Of a DNA stretch of 43,535 nt, positions 8,822-21,214 are shown one piece after another. The notes under the pieces were generated by a model that saw only the letters and a program-made list of their open reading frames with translations, ran no database searches and was not told the DNA's origin. The position numbers and the translations under genes are program-made. This DNA is from Gammaproteobacteria bacterium (GTDB lineage: Bacteria; Pseudomonadota; Gammaproteobacteria; Pseudomonadales; Azotimanducaceae), in assembly GCA_003230835.1 (NCBI GenBank), contig QIGT01000494.1:1-43535 (forward strand), given 5' to 3'. Numbering within the stretch: position 1 is the stretch's first letter; each line of letters opens with the position of its first letter.

Positions 8822-10468
8822 TTAAGCGCCTCGTTCAACCACCTTGTTGATGCGCCACTGCTGTGCCACGGACAAGACTGTGTTCACAACCCAATACAGC
8901 ACGAGGCCAGCCGGGAAGAACATGAAGAACACCGACATGATTATGGGCATGAAAGTCATAACCTTCTGCATGGTCGGATCGGGCGAAACCGGGTTGAGCT
9001 TGGTCTGCAAAAACATCGCTCCCGCCATAATCAGTGGCAAAATAAACCACGGATCGCGCGAGGACAAATCGGTTATCCAGCCAAAGAAGGGCGCCTGGCG
9101 CAGCTCGACACTTTCAATAAGTACCCAGTACAACGCCAGAAAGACGGGCATTTGAATCACCAACGGCAAGCAACCTGCAGCCGGATTAATCTTTTCTTTC
9201 TTATACAGCTCCATCATGGCTTTGCTTTGCGCCGGCTTGTCGTCTTTGTAGCGCTCCTGAATTTGCTTCAGACGCGGGGCCACCGTGCGCATTTTAGCCG
9301 TTGAGCGGCCTGCTTTTTCGGCAAGCGGATAAAACAAAAGTTTAATTAGAACTGTTAGCAAAATAATGGCCAGGCCCCAGTTGCCAACGAAACCGTGAAT
9401 GGTTCTTAGCAACCAGAACATAGGCTGCGAAATAATGGTTAGAAAACCGTAGTCGACCGACAATTCCAAACCTTCGGCTGTTTGTTCCATTTGGTCCTGA
9501 AGCTTGGGTCCAACAAATAGTTGCTGCGAATAGCTAACACTGGCACCGCTTGCAACTGTCAGCACTGGCGCTACAGCGCTAATCAACATGGTGGTATCGC
9601 TGGGTGTTCGCGAGGAATACTTTACGGCCTCACCACGCGGGGGAATGGCGGCTGACAAAAAGTGATGTTCAATATTGGCAATCCAGCCATTGGTAGCACT
9701 AAATGCCAGAGGTTCTTTGACCAAATCTTTCAGTGTGTATTTTTCGTAGCTCTCGCCGTCATACAAAATCGAACCAACAAACGAGTAGCTGTCGACGTCG
9801 ACCATCGAGCGCTTGGTACCCGCGGCGTTACCTTTCAACTGGGAATACTGAGCGCCCGACCAGTCCGTGTCACCGATGTTGGTGACGGTTTGCTTGAGTT
9901 CAATGTTGTAACGACCACGTGTAAACACATAGGTCTTGTCGACACTCACCCCGTCGCCTTGCCAGTTCATAGTAACTTCCAGGGTATCGGCACCAGGTTT
10001 TAGCTCGTAGCTTTGCGAAGCGGCGCTATACACAGAATCGTGTGTAGGGGCTTCTCGTCCGGCCGTCGCTAGAAGCCCGGTTTGCAACGCGGTAATACCA
10101 GGTTGTAGCAAAACCATTTTATCTTCTGGCTTGTCTTTACGTTTTGGGTAGTTAACCAGTGTCACTTCGCGAATAGACGCACCGGTAGTGTCTATGTAAA
10201 GGTCGTACACGTCGGTAACGACACGAACTTTTGGTGTGTTGGTATTGGGCTCTTCATCAAGCACCGGTTGAGCAATGCCACCACTTTGAGCGACTACATC
10301 ACCACCCAAAGCAGGTGGAGCAATGGAGTCGGAAACAGACGGTACTGCATTAGTGGGTTGCTCAATGGGAGCTGCCACGGCCTGTGGGCCGTAGTCACGT
10401 TGCCACGCCTGATAGGTGAGCAACCAAATCATGGCAACCGCCATCCAGATCAGAACGCGATTATCCAT
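8822..10468 (-). CDS. yidC: Membrane protein insertase YidC
   Basis: [22 protein letters not shown]...; 60KD_IMP C-terminal region [26 protein letters not shown]...[25 protein letters not shown]. Confidence 0.97.
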   Translation of the reverse strand: MDNRVLIWMAVAMIWLLTYQAWQRDYGPQAVAAPIEQPTNAVPSVSDSIAPPALGGDVVAQSGGIAQPVLDEEPNTNTPKVRVVTDVYDLYIDTTGASIREVTLVNYPKRKDKPEDKMVLLQPGITALQTGLLATAGREAPTHDSVYSAASQSYELKPGADTLEVTMNWQGDGVSVDKTYVFTRGRYNIELKQTVTNIGDTDWSGAQYSQLKGNAAGTKRSMVDVDSYSFVGSILYDGESYEKYTLKDLVKEPLAFSATNGWIANIEHHFLSAAIPPRGEAVKYSSRTPSDTTMLISAVAPVLTVASGASVSYSQQLFVGPKLQDQMEQTAEGLELSVDYGFLTIISQPMFWLLRTIHGFVGNWGLAIILLTVLIKLLFYPLAEKAGRSTAKMRTVAPRLKQIQERYKDDKPAQSKAMMELYKKEKINPAAGCLPLVIQMPVFLALYWVLIESVELRQAPFFGWITDLSSRDPWFILPLIMAGAMFLQTKLNPVSPDPTMQKVMTFMPIIMSVFFMFFPAGLVLYWVVNTVLSVAQQWRINKVVERGA

Positions 10469-10739
10469 GGGTCTGCTCTCCTTTAACAAGAGTGTTGTTC
10501 TTTATAGTTATTTGGGTGTTTGGATCCGCTTGTGGCACTAGATCTACGCCGCCCGGGTTTAGTGGATGGCAACGGACAATTCTCTTAAAGCTCATCCAGC
10601 TGCCTTTCGTTGCACCGTGAACTTGTACAGCTTCTACAGCGTAATGAGAACACGCAGGATAAAACCGGCAACGAGGACCAAGCAGGGGGCTAATAATTAC
10701 CTGATACAGTCGAATAAAGCCGACGATTATTTTGCGCAT
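10461..10739 (-). CDS. yidD: Membrane protein insertion efficiency factor YidD
   Basis: [42 protein letters not shown]; sits between rnpA and yidC. Confidence 0.96.
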   Translation of the reverse strand: MRKIIVGFIRLYQVIISPLLGPRCRFYPACSHYAVEAVQVHGATKGSWMSFKRIVRCHPLNPGGVDLVPQADPNTQITIKNNTLVKGEQTHG

Positions 10740-11107
10740 TGTTGTTGTATCCTAGCCCAGAGTTTGTCCAGACTCTTTAATAGTGTGTCGTTCCCGTGAG
10801 CCGCTGCGCCCTGTTTGGTCATTACGACGAAGTCGAGCCCGGGGTAGTCCGCAGGCAACGTGCGAAAACTTTCGCGAATGAGTCGTTTCAGGCGATTTCT
10901 CGGTACAGCGTCTCCCGCAGCCTTGCGAGATATCGCAAGCCCGAGGCGCGCATAGGGTAGTTGATTAGGAGTTGCGAGTACAATAAATAATTGGTCGCAA
11001 GATCGGTTGTTCTTACGAAAAACACGATCGAACTGCACACCGTTCAGCAATCGTTGCTGGCGGGTGTAGCTATTTGATGCGGTCACGGATTCGGCGGGGA
11101 GGGACAT
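10727..11107 (-). CDS. rnpA: Ribonuclease P protein component
   Basis: [29 protein letters not shown]; start set at MSLPAES (ATG 11107), though a longer ORF to 11149 exists. Confidence 0.94.
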   Translation of the reverse strand: MSLPAESVTASNSYTRQQRLLNGVQFDRVFRKNNRSCDQLFIVLATPNQLPYARLGLAISRKAAGDAVPRNRLKRLIRESFRTLPADYPGLDFVVMTKQGAAAHGNDTLLKSLDKLWARIQQQCAK

Positions 11108-11220
11108 GGGTGTTTGGGAGAGCCGCGTTATTTGGACGCGAATGGTCACAATTTAACGACGTTGTTCGACTGGTTTTGATCGACCATTCGACAAATAACT
11201 CTTCGCGGAACAAAGGCATT

Positions 11221-11268
11221 AGAGGTACCCTCGAACCTCTGCTCGTCCCGAAGTCGGGAAACCAGAGG
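11221..11268 (-). promoter_or_regulatory. Putative structured leader with mutually exclusive stems between rpmH and rnpA
   Basis: Transcript order CCTCTG-GTT-TCCCGA-CT-TCGGGA-CGAG-CAGAGGT-TCGAGGGT-ACCTCT: the middle AGAGG can pair with either flanking CCTCT. Confidence 0.45.
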
Positions 11269-11288
11269 CTTAAGGTCATGCGAGATTA

Positions 11289-11429
11289 CTAGTGAGAAGG
11301 AGTCAGGCGAACTCGACCGCGGGCGCGACGACGTTTAATCACGGCACGACCAGCTTTTGTGGACATCCGTGAACGGAAGCCGTGGGTGCGGGCTCGTTTG
11401 AGATTACTAGGTTGAAATGTACGTTTCAT
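11289..11429 (-). CDS. rpmH: 50S ribosomal protein L34
   Basis: Manual translation [46 protein letters not shown]; absent from ORF track because it is short. Confidence 0.97.
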   Translation of the reverse strand: MKRTFQPSNLKRARTHGFRSRMSTKAGRAVIKRRRARGRVRLTPSH

Positions 11430-11625
11430 AGGACTGCCAAATAGAAAATATTGCTTTGCGGCACCATCACCGCTTCGAGCCGAAGAAGATTACTCACACA
11501 CGTTACGGGTGTCAATAGGCCAATGGAATCATTTGCCTGTGGATAAACCCCCAAACAACGGTTAGACTCTCGATTCTCCCCCCTTGGTGGAAAAATAACC
11601 CGAAGATTTTAACCGGGAGACGCGG

Positions 11626-12954
11626 TTGTCGGCCTCACTCTGGAAACGTTGTGTAAAAGAACTCGAAACTGAGTTATCTGAGCAGCAGTTTAATACCTGG
11701 ATTCGTCCTTTACAGGCCGTCGAAGAAAACGGCGTGCTGCGCCTTTTTGCGCCCAACGACTACGTAGTTGATTGGCTCAACGACAATTTCAAAGGCCAAA
11801 TTGCAAAAACCGCTGCGGAACTGTCAGAAAACGCGCTTGACAAGGTCGTCATTCAAGTAGGGAGCCGCCAAGAAGCGGAACCTGTACCGACCAACACCCG
11901 ATCACTGAATCTAACCACCCTGGAGCCCCGTATTGGCTCCAAACTCAACGCTGGCTTCACATTCGACACGTTTGTTGAAGGTAAGAGCAATCAGTTTGCC
12001 AAGGCAGCCGCGTTGCAAGTTGGTGAAAATCCTGGAAAAACATACAATCCACTGTTCGTTTACGGTGGTGTGGGCCTTGGTAAAACCCATCTGATGCAAA
12101 GTGTTGGCAACATGATTGTGCGACGCAACAACTCAGCAAAGGTCGCTTATGTTCACTCAGAACGTTTCGTGGGCGACATGGTTCGTGCACTGCAACATAA
12201 CACCATTAATGAATTCAAACGATCGTACCGCTCTCTTGACGCCCTTCTTATCGACGATATTCAATTTTTCGCCGGTAAAGAACGCAGCCAGGAAGAGTTT
12301 TTTCACACGTTCAACGCGTTGCTTGAGGGTGACCAGCAAGTCATATTGACCTCCGATCGGTATCCCAAAGAAGTCAACGGTCTCGAAGAACGTTTGAAAT
12401 CTCGTTTTGGCTGGGGTCTGACGGTAGCTGTTGAACCACCAGAGCTTGAAACGTCTGTTGCAATTTTGTGCAGCAAAGCGGCACAAGTCGACGTTGAGCT
12501 ACCTGACGACGTAGCCTTTTTTATGGCTAAACTTATTCGTTCAAACGTACGAGAACTCGAAGGAGGTTTACGTCGCGTTATTGCTAACGCCCGTTTTACC
12601 GGTCGACCGATCACTGTTGAGTTTACTAAAGAAGTACTTCGCGACTTAATGGCTTTACAAGACAAACTGGTCACCATCGACAACATCAAACGTACGGTTG
12701 CTGAATACTACAAGATTCGCGTTGCTGACCTTTTGTCGAAGCGCCGCAGTCGTTCAATTACTCGTCCTCGACAAGTGGCCATGTCGTTATCGAAAGAATT
12801 AACTAATCACAGCTTGCCTGAAATTGGTGATGCATTTGGTGGCCGTGACCACACCACTGTGATTCACGCATGTCGTAAAGTAGCTGAACTTCGTGAGACT
12901 GACAGTCGTATTAGAGAAGATTATAAGATCCTGTTGAGAAAGCTAACAGGATGA
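11626..12954 (+). CDS. dnaA: Chromosomal replication initiator protein DnaA
   Basis: [66 protein letters not shown] start. Confidence 0.98.
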   Translation: MSASLWKRCVKELETELSEQQFNTWIRPLQAVEENGVLRLFAPNDYVVDWLNDNFKGQIAKTAAELSENALDKVVIQVGSRQEAEPVPTNTRSLNLTTLEPRIGSKLNAGFTFDTFVEGKSNQFAKAAALQVGENPGKTYNPLFVYGGVGLGKTHLMQSVGNMIVRRNNSAKVAYVHSERFVGDMVRALQHNTINEFKRSYRSLDALLIDDIQFFAGKERSQEEFFHTFNALLEGDQQVILTSDRYPKEVNGLEERLKSRFGWGLTVAVEPPELETSVAILCSKAAQVDVELPDDVAFFMAKLIRSNVRELEGGLRRVIANARFTGRPITVEFTKEVLRDLMALQDKLVTIDNIKRTVAEYYKIRVADLLSKRRSRSITRPRQVAMSLSKELTNHSLPEIGDAFGGRDHTTVIHACRKVAELRETDSRIREDYKILLRKLTG

Positions 12955-13158
12955 TGTGGATAACGTGTGTTTAAGATTTAATGAGTTTTTAAGCACTGGT
13001 TATCCCCAGGCAATACCGCGGTAATACTACGCTAAGAACAGCTAAAAACAGGTGTTAAATGCCTGATAGCAAAGTAGTAATCAGAGTTATTAAGGATTTA
13101 GAGCTTCCCTAATAATAGTAATAAAGTATATTAAAAATTAAACAGGAAAGGCACAAAC
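12955..13158. other. Candidate oriC/DnaA-box region in dnaA-dnaN intergenic
   Basis: TGTGGATAA (12955-12963, inverse of TTATCCACA), TTATCCCCA (13000-13008, one mismatch), then an AT-rich tract TAATAATAGTAATAAAGTATATTAAAAATTAAA. Confidence 0.45.
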
Positions 13159-14253
13159 ATGAAGTTCACTGTACCAAGAGAAGTTTTGTTAAAACCTTTA
13201 CAAACCGTTGTTGGGGTTGTTGAGCGTCGCCAAACGATGCCAGTACTTGCAAACTTTTTCTTATCAGTTACCAAAGACAAACTGTCAGTTGTAGCCTCTG
13301 ACCTTGAAGTAGAACTCATGGCTGAATGTGAAGTGACTGTTGACAAGGAAGGTGACATTACTGTTCCTGGTCGTAAGTTTTTGGATATCTGTAAGGCACT
13401 ACCCGACGGCGCCAAAATCACGGTAAGTCTGTCAGGTGAGCGAGTTATTGTTCGAAGCGGTAAAAGCCGTTTTACACTTTCAACATTGCCGGCCGATGAG
13501 TTTCCAATTGTTGAAGGCATTGGTGGACAGCAAACTATCGAGATTGCACAAAGCGATTTGCGCAAGCTGTTGGAGAAAACTCAATTCGCTATGGCTAATC
13601 AGGACGTGCGTTACTACCTGAATGGTTTGTTGCTTGAGTTAGGCGGTAAGCGAATTCGGGCTGTTGCTACTGATGGTCATCGTTTGGCAATGTGCGACGT
13701 CGATCTCGATCACGGAGGTAACGCAGACAAGCAAGTGATTGTCCCGCGTAAAGGTGTTTTGGAGTTATTCAGAATGTTGGCTGAAGGACCTATTCGTTTG
13801 ACCATTGGTGACAATCACATGCGCGCGGAGTTTGACAATACCCGTTTTACTTCGAAACTCATTGATGGTCGTTTTCCTGATTACAAACGTGTAATACCAA
13901 ATAAATCGGATTCTGTAATTAAAACAGAGCGCACAACATTATGTCAGTCGTTACAACGTACAGCTATTCTATCTAACGAGAAATACCGCGGTATTCGTCT
14001 TAATGTTAAAGAGAATGTCATTATAATTCAAGCACATAACCCAGAACAAGAAGAAGCTGAAGAAGAAGTGACGGTGGATTATATCGGGCCTGAAATGGAG
14101 ATTGGCTTTAACGTTAACTACTTGCTTGACGCTCTTGGTGCTATCGACAACGATGATGTCGAAATTCAGGTAACTGATGCTAACAGCAGTTGCATCGTTA
14201 AAGATCCGAAGAAAACAGAGTGCACCTACGTCGTCATGCCCATGCGGCTATAG
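13159..14253 (+). CDS. dnaN: DNA polymerase III subunit beta
   Basis: MKFTVPREVLLKPLQTVVGVVERRQTMPVLANFFL...; YVVMPMRL C-terminus. Confidence 0.98.
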   Translation: MKFTVPREVLLKPLQTVVGVVERRQTMPVLANFFLSVTKDKLSVVASDLEVELMAECEVTVDKEGDITVPGRKFLDICKALPDGAKITVSLSGERVIVRSGKSRFTLSTLPADEFPIVEGIGGQQTIEIAQSDLRKLLEKTQFAMANQDVRYYLNGLLLELGGKRIRAVATDGHRLAMCDVDLDHGGNADKQVIVPRKGVLELFRMLAEGPIRLTIGDNHMRAEFDNTRFTSKLIDGRFPDYKRVIPNKSDSVIKTERTTLCQSLQRTAILSNEKYRGIRLNVKENVIIIQAHNPEQEEAEEEVTVDYIGPEMEIGFNVNYLLDALGAIDNDDVEIQVTDANSSCIVKDPKKTECTYVVMPMRL

Positions 14254-14280
14254 ATACAGGCTTAGACAGGCACCCGTCTC

Positions 14281-15348
14281 ATGGCGGTTACTCAGCTTAA
14301 TATTGAGCGGTTCCGCTGCGTCGATTTGGCGCAGCTGAACTGCAGCCCCACAGAAAACCTCATTATCGGGCGTAATGCGTCTGGCAAAACCACCCTTCTC
14401 GAAACCCTGTTCTTTCTTGGTCACGGACGTTCTTTTCGTGGAACGCCAGCACGTGGCCTGGTTCAGGATAAGACAGACGATTTCATCCTGTTTGCCAAAC
14501 TAACTGAACCAGATGGCCAATTGGGTATACAGGTCGGTAAAGGTGGCGTTACTGTAAAGATCGACGGTTCACGAGCGCACAGTCGCTCCAGTCTTGTTTC
14601 AAGACTACCTGTTCAAGTTATTGAACCCGGGATTCATAAACTCATTGAAGAAGGGCCAGCACAAAGACGAAGCTACCTCGACTGGGGTGTGTTCCACGTG
14701 GAACAACTGTTTTACGCAACATGGCGCCGATATAAAAAAGCGCTAGATCAGCGCAATGCCGGGCTTAGAGATCAACTACCCGCCGATCAAATAGCGTTAT
14801 GGAACGATACGCTGATAGCGGCTGGAGAAGCAGTCAACGAACAACGGATTAGCTATTTGCAAAAACTGACGCCCTTTCTAAACACCGCCGGCCTCGCTTT
14901 GTTTGATGCATCTCTTGAATGTGTGTTCAATCGGGGCTGGCCTGAAGAAGTGTCGTTGGCTGAGGCCATGGCGGCCAATTATCAACGAGACCATAAACTG
15001 GCCCGTACGCATGCTGGGCCCCACCGGGCTGATATACGCGTACGGTTTGATGATCGTCTAGCAAAAGCCCGAGTTTCACGAGGTCAACAGAAGCTTATTG
15101 CGGCGGGGCTGATACTGGCTCAATTAGCTTTGTTCGAGCAAGAACGTGGGAAACCGGCTGTTTTGCTAATAGATGATCCGGCTGCAGAGCTGGACAGGCA
15201 CAGCCTGGCGCGACTGTTAGAGTACGCGCGGTCTATCCCCGCCCAACGGTTCATAACAGCGCTGGAACAGGAGGTAGTGGGCTCTCACGAGAATTCTGCA
15301 GTGTTTCACGTGGAACATGGCAAGGTTTCTCCTGAAGAAAGCGAATGA
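14281..15348 (+). CDS. recF: DNA replication/repair protein RecF
   Basis: IIGRNASGKTTLLETLFFLGHGRSFR; TGPHR-like AGPHRADIRVRF; SRGQQKLIAAGLILAQ. Confidence 0.96.
   Translation: MAVTQLNIERFRCVDLAQLNCSPTENLIIGRNASGKTTLLETLFFLGHGRSFRGTPARGLVQDKTDDFILFAKLTEPDGQLGIQVGKGGVTVKIDGSRAHSRSSLVSRLPVQVIEPGIHKLIEEGPAQRRSYLDWGVFHVEQLFYATWRRYKKALDQRNAGLRDQLPADQIALWNDTLIAAGEAVNEQRISYLQKLTPFLNTAGLALFDASLECVFNRGWPEEVSLAEAMAANYQRDHKLARTHAGPHRADIRVRFDDRLAKARVSRGQQKLIAAGLILAQLALFEQERGKPAVLLIDDPAAELDRHSLARLLEYARSIPAQRFITALEQEVVGSHENSAVFHVEHGKVSPEESE
14690..14705. promoter_or_regulatory. parS (ParB binding) site
   Basis: TGTTCCACGTGGAACA perfect 16-bp palindrome. Confidence 0.9.
15302..15317. promoter_or_regulatory. 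parS (ParB binding) site
   Basis: TGTTTCACGTGGAACA. Confidence 0.9.
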
Positions 15349-15366
15349 ATCAGTGGGTATCAGTGG

Positions 15367-15624
15367 GGTATCAGTGGACAGGCACTCTCGGGGTATCAGT
15401 TCGGTATCAGTGGACAGGCACTCTCGGGGTATCAGTGGACAGGCACTCTCGCGTATCAGGTATCAGTGGACAGGCACTCTCAAGCTTCAGTGGACAGGCA
15501 CTCTCAAAAGCTTATTTGAAACTTTTCCCAATTGAACTTTTTGAAGAGTGTTCCACGTGGAACATTAAAAACATAATGTACCGATGGAAAGGTATTAGAA
15601 GGTATTAGAGGACAGGCACTTTTT
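15367..15624. repeat. Cluster of short direct repeats, unit GGTATCAGTGGACAGGCACTCTC
   Basis: Copies at 15367-15390, 15403-15426, 15428-15451, 15459-15481, 15488-15505 (partial) and divergent 15601-15624 (GGTATTAGAGGACAGGCACTTTTT). Confidence 0.93.
15549..15564. promoter_or_regulatory. parS (ParB binding) site
   Basis: TGTTCCACGTGGAACA. Confidence 0.9.
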
Positions 15625-15702
15625 AATGGTTGGCCTGGACCTGGGACTTGCCATTTATTAGGCTTCAATACAAACCTTTCCCTCAAGTCAGCTTTAGTAG
15701 GG

Positions 15703-15718
15703 TGTTCCACGTGGAACA
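15703..15718. promoter_or_regulatory. parS (ParB binding) site
   Basis: TGTTCCACGTGGAACA. Confidence 0.9.
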
Positions 15719-15939
15719 TCGTCACATTATTGCTACCCGGTCTGAGAGAGCACCAGAGCCTGTTGTAGCCCAAATTGACCGTTAACCAATTGCTACTCAA
15801 GTGCATCAGAAGCAAATAAAAAGGGGCTATTTGTGGCTGCCTAAATCTCGGAATTAGCTTTAAATTCGTAGGCTTTACGTGTTTTAAGTGAAGCATGGCA
15901 AGGCTCAAAAAGTGGTATAATCTCAGGCTTACTTTATAG

Positions 15940-18366
<2,427 letters not shown>

Positions 18367-18540
18367 TTGTTTTTATTAAAGTTTTATAAATAAAAAACAC
18401 CGACCCAATCATGATCACATATGCCCAAATGTGGCCAATTATGGCACTTTTCAAAGGCGCATAAATTTTTGATTTTTGGGCGTATTTCTCGCACTGTAGC
18501 TGTCGCTGGGGATCTACACAGTTACAAAAGGATGCGGTAA

Positions 18541-19839
18541 ATGACGGCCGACAGACTGACGAATTCAAACATTAGGGTTGGAATAGACGCCATGGGCTTC
18601 AGCGGAGCCCAGTGCTATATCAACATGGTCGATTTGGCTACAGCTCGAGGAGTTGACCCTGCAAAATTCATAGTAGGCATTGGTCAAAAACAAATGTCGG
18701 TTGCTACGCCGTGTGAAGACACCGTTAGCATGGCGGCACTTGCCGGGCGTAAAGCACTTGAAGCTTTTGACATCGACCCTTCTGAAATTGGCACTCTGAT
18801 CATCGGTACTGAAACCGGCATTGACCACAGTAAGCCAGCCACCGCCTACGTTCACGAACTGTTAGGTCTTCCATCAAACTGTCGGCAGTTTGAAACCAAA
18901 CACGCGTGCTACGGCGCAACTGCTGCTCTTACCAGCGCAGCCGACTGGATTTCATCGGGTAGGGCGCGAGGTCGCAAAGCACTCATCATTGCATCCGATA
19001 TCGCACGTTACGGTATTAATACGCCAGGCGAACCAACGCAAGGCGCTGGCGCAGTGGCGATGGTTGTGAGTGAAAATCCACGACTCTTTGAACTCGACAT
19101 GCAGTGCGTCGGCGACTACTCGTCTCAGGTTATGGATTTTTGGCGACCACTGTATTCCAAATACGCGTTTGCCGATGGTCACTACTCTATCGAATGTTAC
19201 CTTGAAGCACTGGCGCACTCGTTAAAAGATGCGCAAAGCGTTAGTGAAGACCTGTCACTTTTTAAACCCGAAAATCTCGCGGCTTGTTTCTATCATGTGC
19301 CGTTTGTAAAAATGGCGCGTAAAGCGCACACCTGTTTTCTTGAACAACACATCGATCGAAAACTCGATTTGAAAGACATTACCGATAAAGAAATGTTCAC
19401 CAAGTCTTACGGTGAGCTCACAGCTCCCTGGCTGTCAATTAACGCGCAAGTCGGAAATATTTATACCGGATCTTTGTTTCTATCAATGATTGATTTTGTT
19501 TCACAAAACAATCGTGAACTGGAAAATCGCAACATTAGTATTTTTTCCTACGGAAGCGGCTGTGGGGCCTCTTTCATGTTGGCACGAGTAGTCGAAGGTG
19601 CAATGGATTACGCCCAGGCATTGGATCCTCGTGCTGATTTAGAAAAAAGACGAAAACTAACCATCGAAGAATATGAAAAAATAGTGGCGTTGGCCGAAGA
19701 CATCGACATGAACGATGGACTGGCTCCGGATCCGGCGCGCTGGAGCCTTAAAGGCAATATCTTTTATTTAGGTACTCACAACCACAGCAGACAATACGGA
19801 CCACAAAGCATGCGGGGCCAGCTTCAACGCGCTGGATAG
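18541..19839 (+). CDS. mvaS: Hydroxymethylglutaryl-CoA synthase
   Basis: 432 aa; IGTETGIDHSKPATAYVHELLGL...FETKHACYGATAAL (catalytic Cys), thiolase-fold HMGS pattern. Confidence 0.88.
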   Translation: MTADRLTNSNIRVGIDAMGFSGAQCYINMVDLATARGVDPAKFIVGIGQKQMSVATPCEDTVSMAALAGRKALEAFDIDPSEIGTLIIGTETGIDHSKPATAYVHELLGLPSNCRQFETKHACYGATAALTSAADWISSGRARGRKALIIASDIARYGINTPGEPTQGAGAVAMVVSENPRLFELDMQCVGDYSSQVMDFWRPLYSKYAFADGHYSIECYLEALAHSLKDAQSVSEDLSLFKPENLAACFYHVPFVKMARKAHTCFLEQHIDRKLDLKDITDKEMFTKSYGELTAPWLSINAQVGNIYTGSLFLSMIDFVSQNNRELENRNISIFSYGSGCGASFMLARVVEGAMDYAQALDPRADLEKRRKLTIEEYEKIVALAEDIDMNDGLAPDPARWSLKGNIFYLGTHNHSRQYGPQSMRGQLQRAG

Positions 19840-19925
19840 TAAAACCCGTAAAAACATCGATTATTTAACCTTACGCCACCGCGCAACTACTCTCGCATTT
19901 ACCCATACGCAATAAGTCCGAATAA

Positions 19926-20978
19926 ATGGCACGTCTAAATAAATGGATTGCAGGAGCCGGGAACTATGGCCGTACAGGCGCTACTCGTGTGAGCGCACTG
20001 GACGGCTGGCGCGGCATTGCTATCGCTATCGTCTTGCTGTCTCACTTTGGTATCTTGGCCAACTATTTTCCGTATGAGCGAGTACTGCTCGGTCGAATGG
20101 GTGTAGATTTTTTCTTTGTGCTCTCCGGATTGTTGATGTCGAACATTCTCTTTGTGAAGCGCACACCGTTAAAAACGTTTTACCAAAGACGAATAAGTCG
20201 TATTTTCCCCGTCTTCGTGACCTACGTCACCATTGTGTATGCTGCAGGTTGGGTACTCGCACGATCAGCAGAATCGAGCAACTACCTCTACACACTCTTC
20301 TTTCTCCGAAGCTATTTGCCTTCTACGCCAATAATTTGGCATACCGACTTACCGATATCTCACTTGTGGTCACTGAACGTCGAAGAGCACAGTTACATTA
20401 TACTAAGTCTGATTACGCTAATTGTCGCACTTCGTTCTCGAGAGTATTTTGTTCTTTTCGCATTGGCGTTTGCGTCGATGGTCATACGATACGTATTCGT
20501 TCGCTACCCCGAACTTTCGAGTGACGCACTTGCCTTGCGAACCGAGTCGGCGGCAGCACACATCATGTTGTCGGCCGGGTATTTCTTGATTAAAGAAAAA
20601 TTCGCACCGTATGTGAAATCCTGGATGCCGGCGCTTGCGTTGGCAGGCGGCATTTTTTGTTACAGCGAATATGCTTCCTGGCTTGCAAACTGGACGCTGG
20701 CCCCGGTGGCTTTTGCGTTTGCCGTAAACCACGTGGAACAAATGCCTTGTTGGTTAATTCGTTTCTTTTCGTTCAAGCCACTTTAACTCTTGGGAATCTG
20801 GTCGTATTCCATCTACCTTTGGCAACAACCGTTCTACCAAGTTTACAAATTAGACTGGCTAACTTTTTACGGTCATTCCGTGGTGTTATTGGCGGGCGCC
20901 CTTGCCTTGGGTTTAGTCTCATTCTATTTCCTGGAAAATCCGGTGCGTCGCTATCTCAACGACCGTTTAAGTTCCTAA
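19926..20978 (+). pseudogene. Acyltransferase family 3 (OafA/YrhL-like), interrupted by an in-frame TAA at 20784-20786
   Basis: VSALDGWRGIAIAIVLLSHFG...FFFVLSGLLMSNILF...SHLWSLNVEEHSYI. The same frame continues after TAA as LLGIWSYSIYLWQQPFYQVY...FYFLENPVRRYLNDRL, the expected family C-terminus. Confidence 0.75.
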
Positions 20979-21214
20979 TCTTAAATTTCGCTTCTCCAAG
21001 ATCGAAGGCCGGCTGCCGCTCAAACAAAAACCGGCAATTATGAGGTTGTGTAAAATCAAATACATCGGCTAATAAATAGTCGCAAATCATTGAATTTAAA
21101 TACTTTACTAAAATTAGGACAACAGTTGCCATGTCTGGTACGTTCGCGTTCAAAGCGTTTGGGCAGGAAATTCAGCCAGTACCAGTGCCTGGCGCACTTA
21201 TCCGAAACCGGATG

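Noticed and set aside
11070-11279. 69-aa minus-strand ORF between rpmH and rnpA
   Set aside because: Composition and overlap with the hairpin region suggest non-coding; no recognisable family.
15367-15505. CRISPR array
   Set aside because: Units are 18-24 nt with irregular 1-12 nt spacing and no unique spacers; no cas genes nearby.
15317-15608. 72- and 87-aa ORFs across the repeat cluster (SVDRHSRGIS... / SGQALS...)
   Set aside because: Translations merely reflect the tandem DNA repeat in different frames; no independent coding evidence.
20725-20740. Possible fifth parS site (TAAACCACGTGGAACA)
   Set aside because: Left half deviates at three positions from TGTTCCACGTGGAACA and it lies in the acyltransferase coding region; treated as a half-site.
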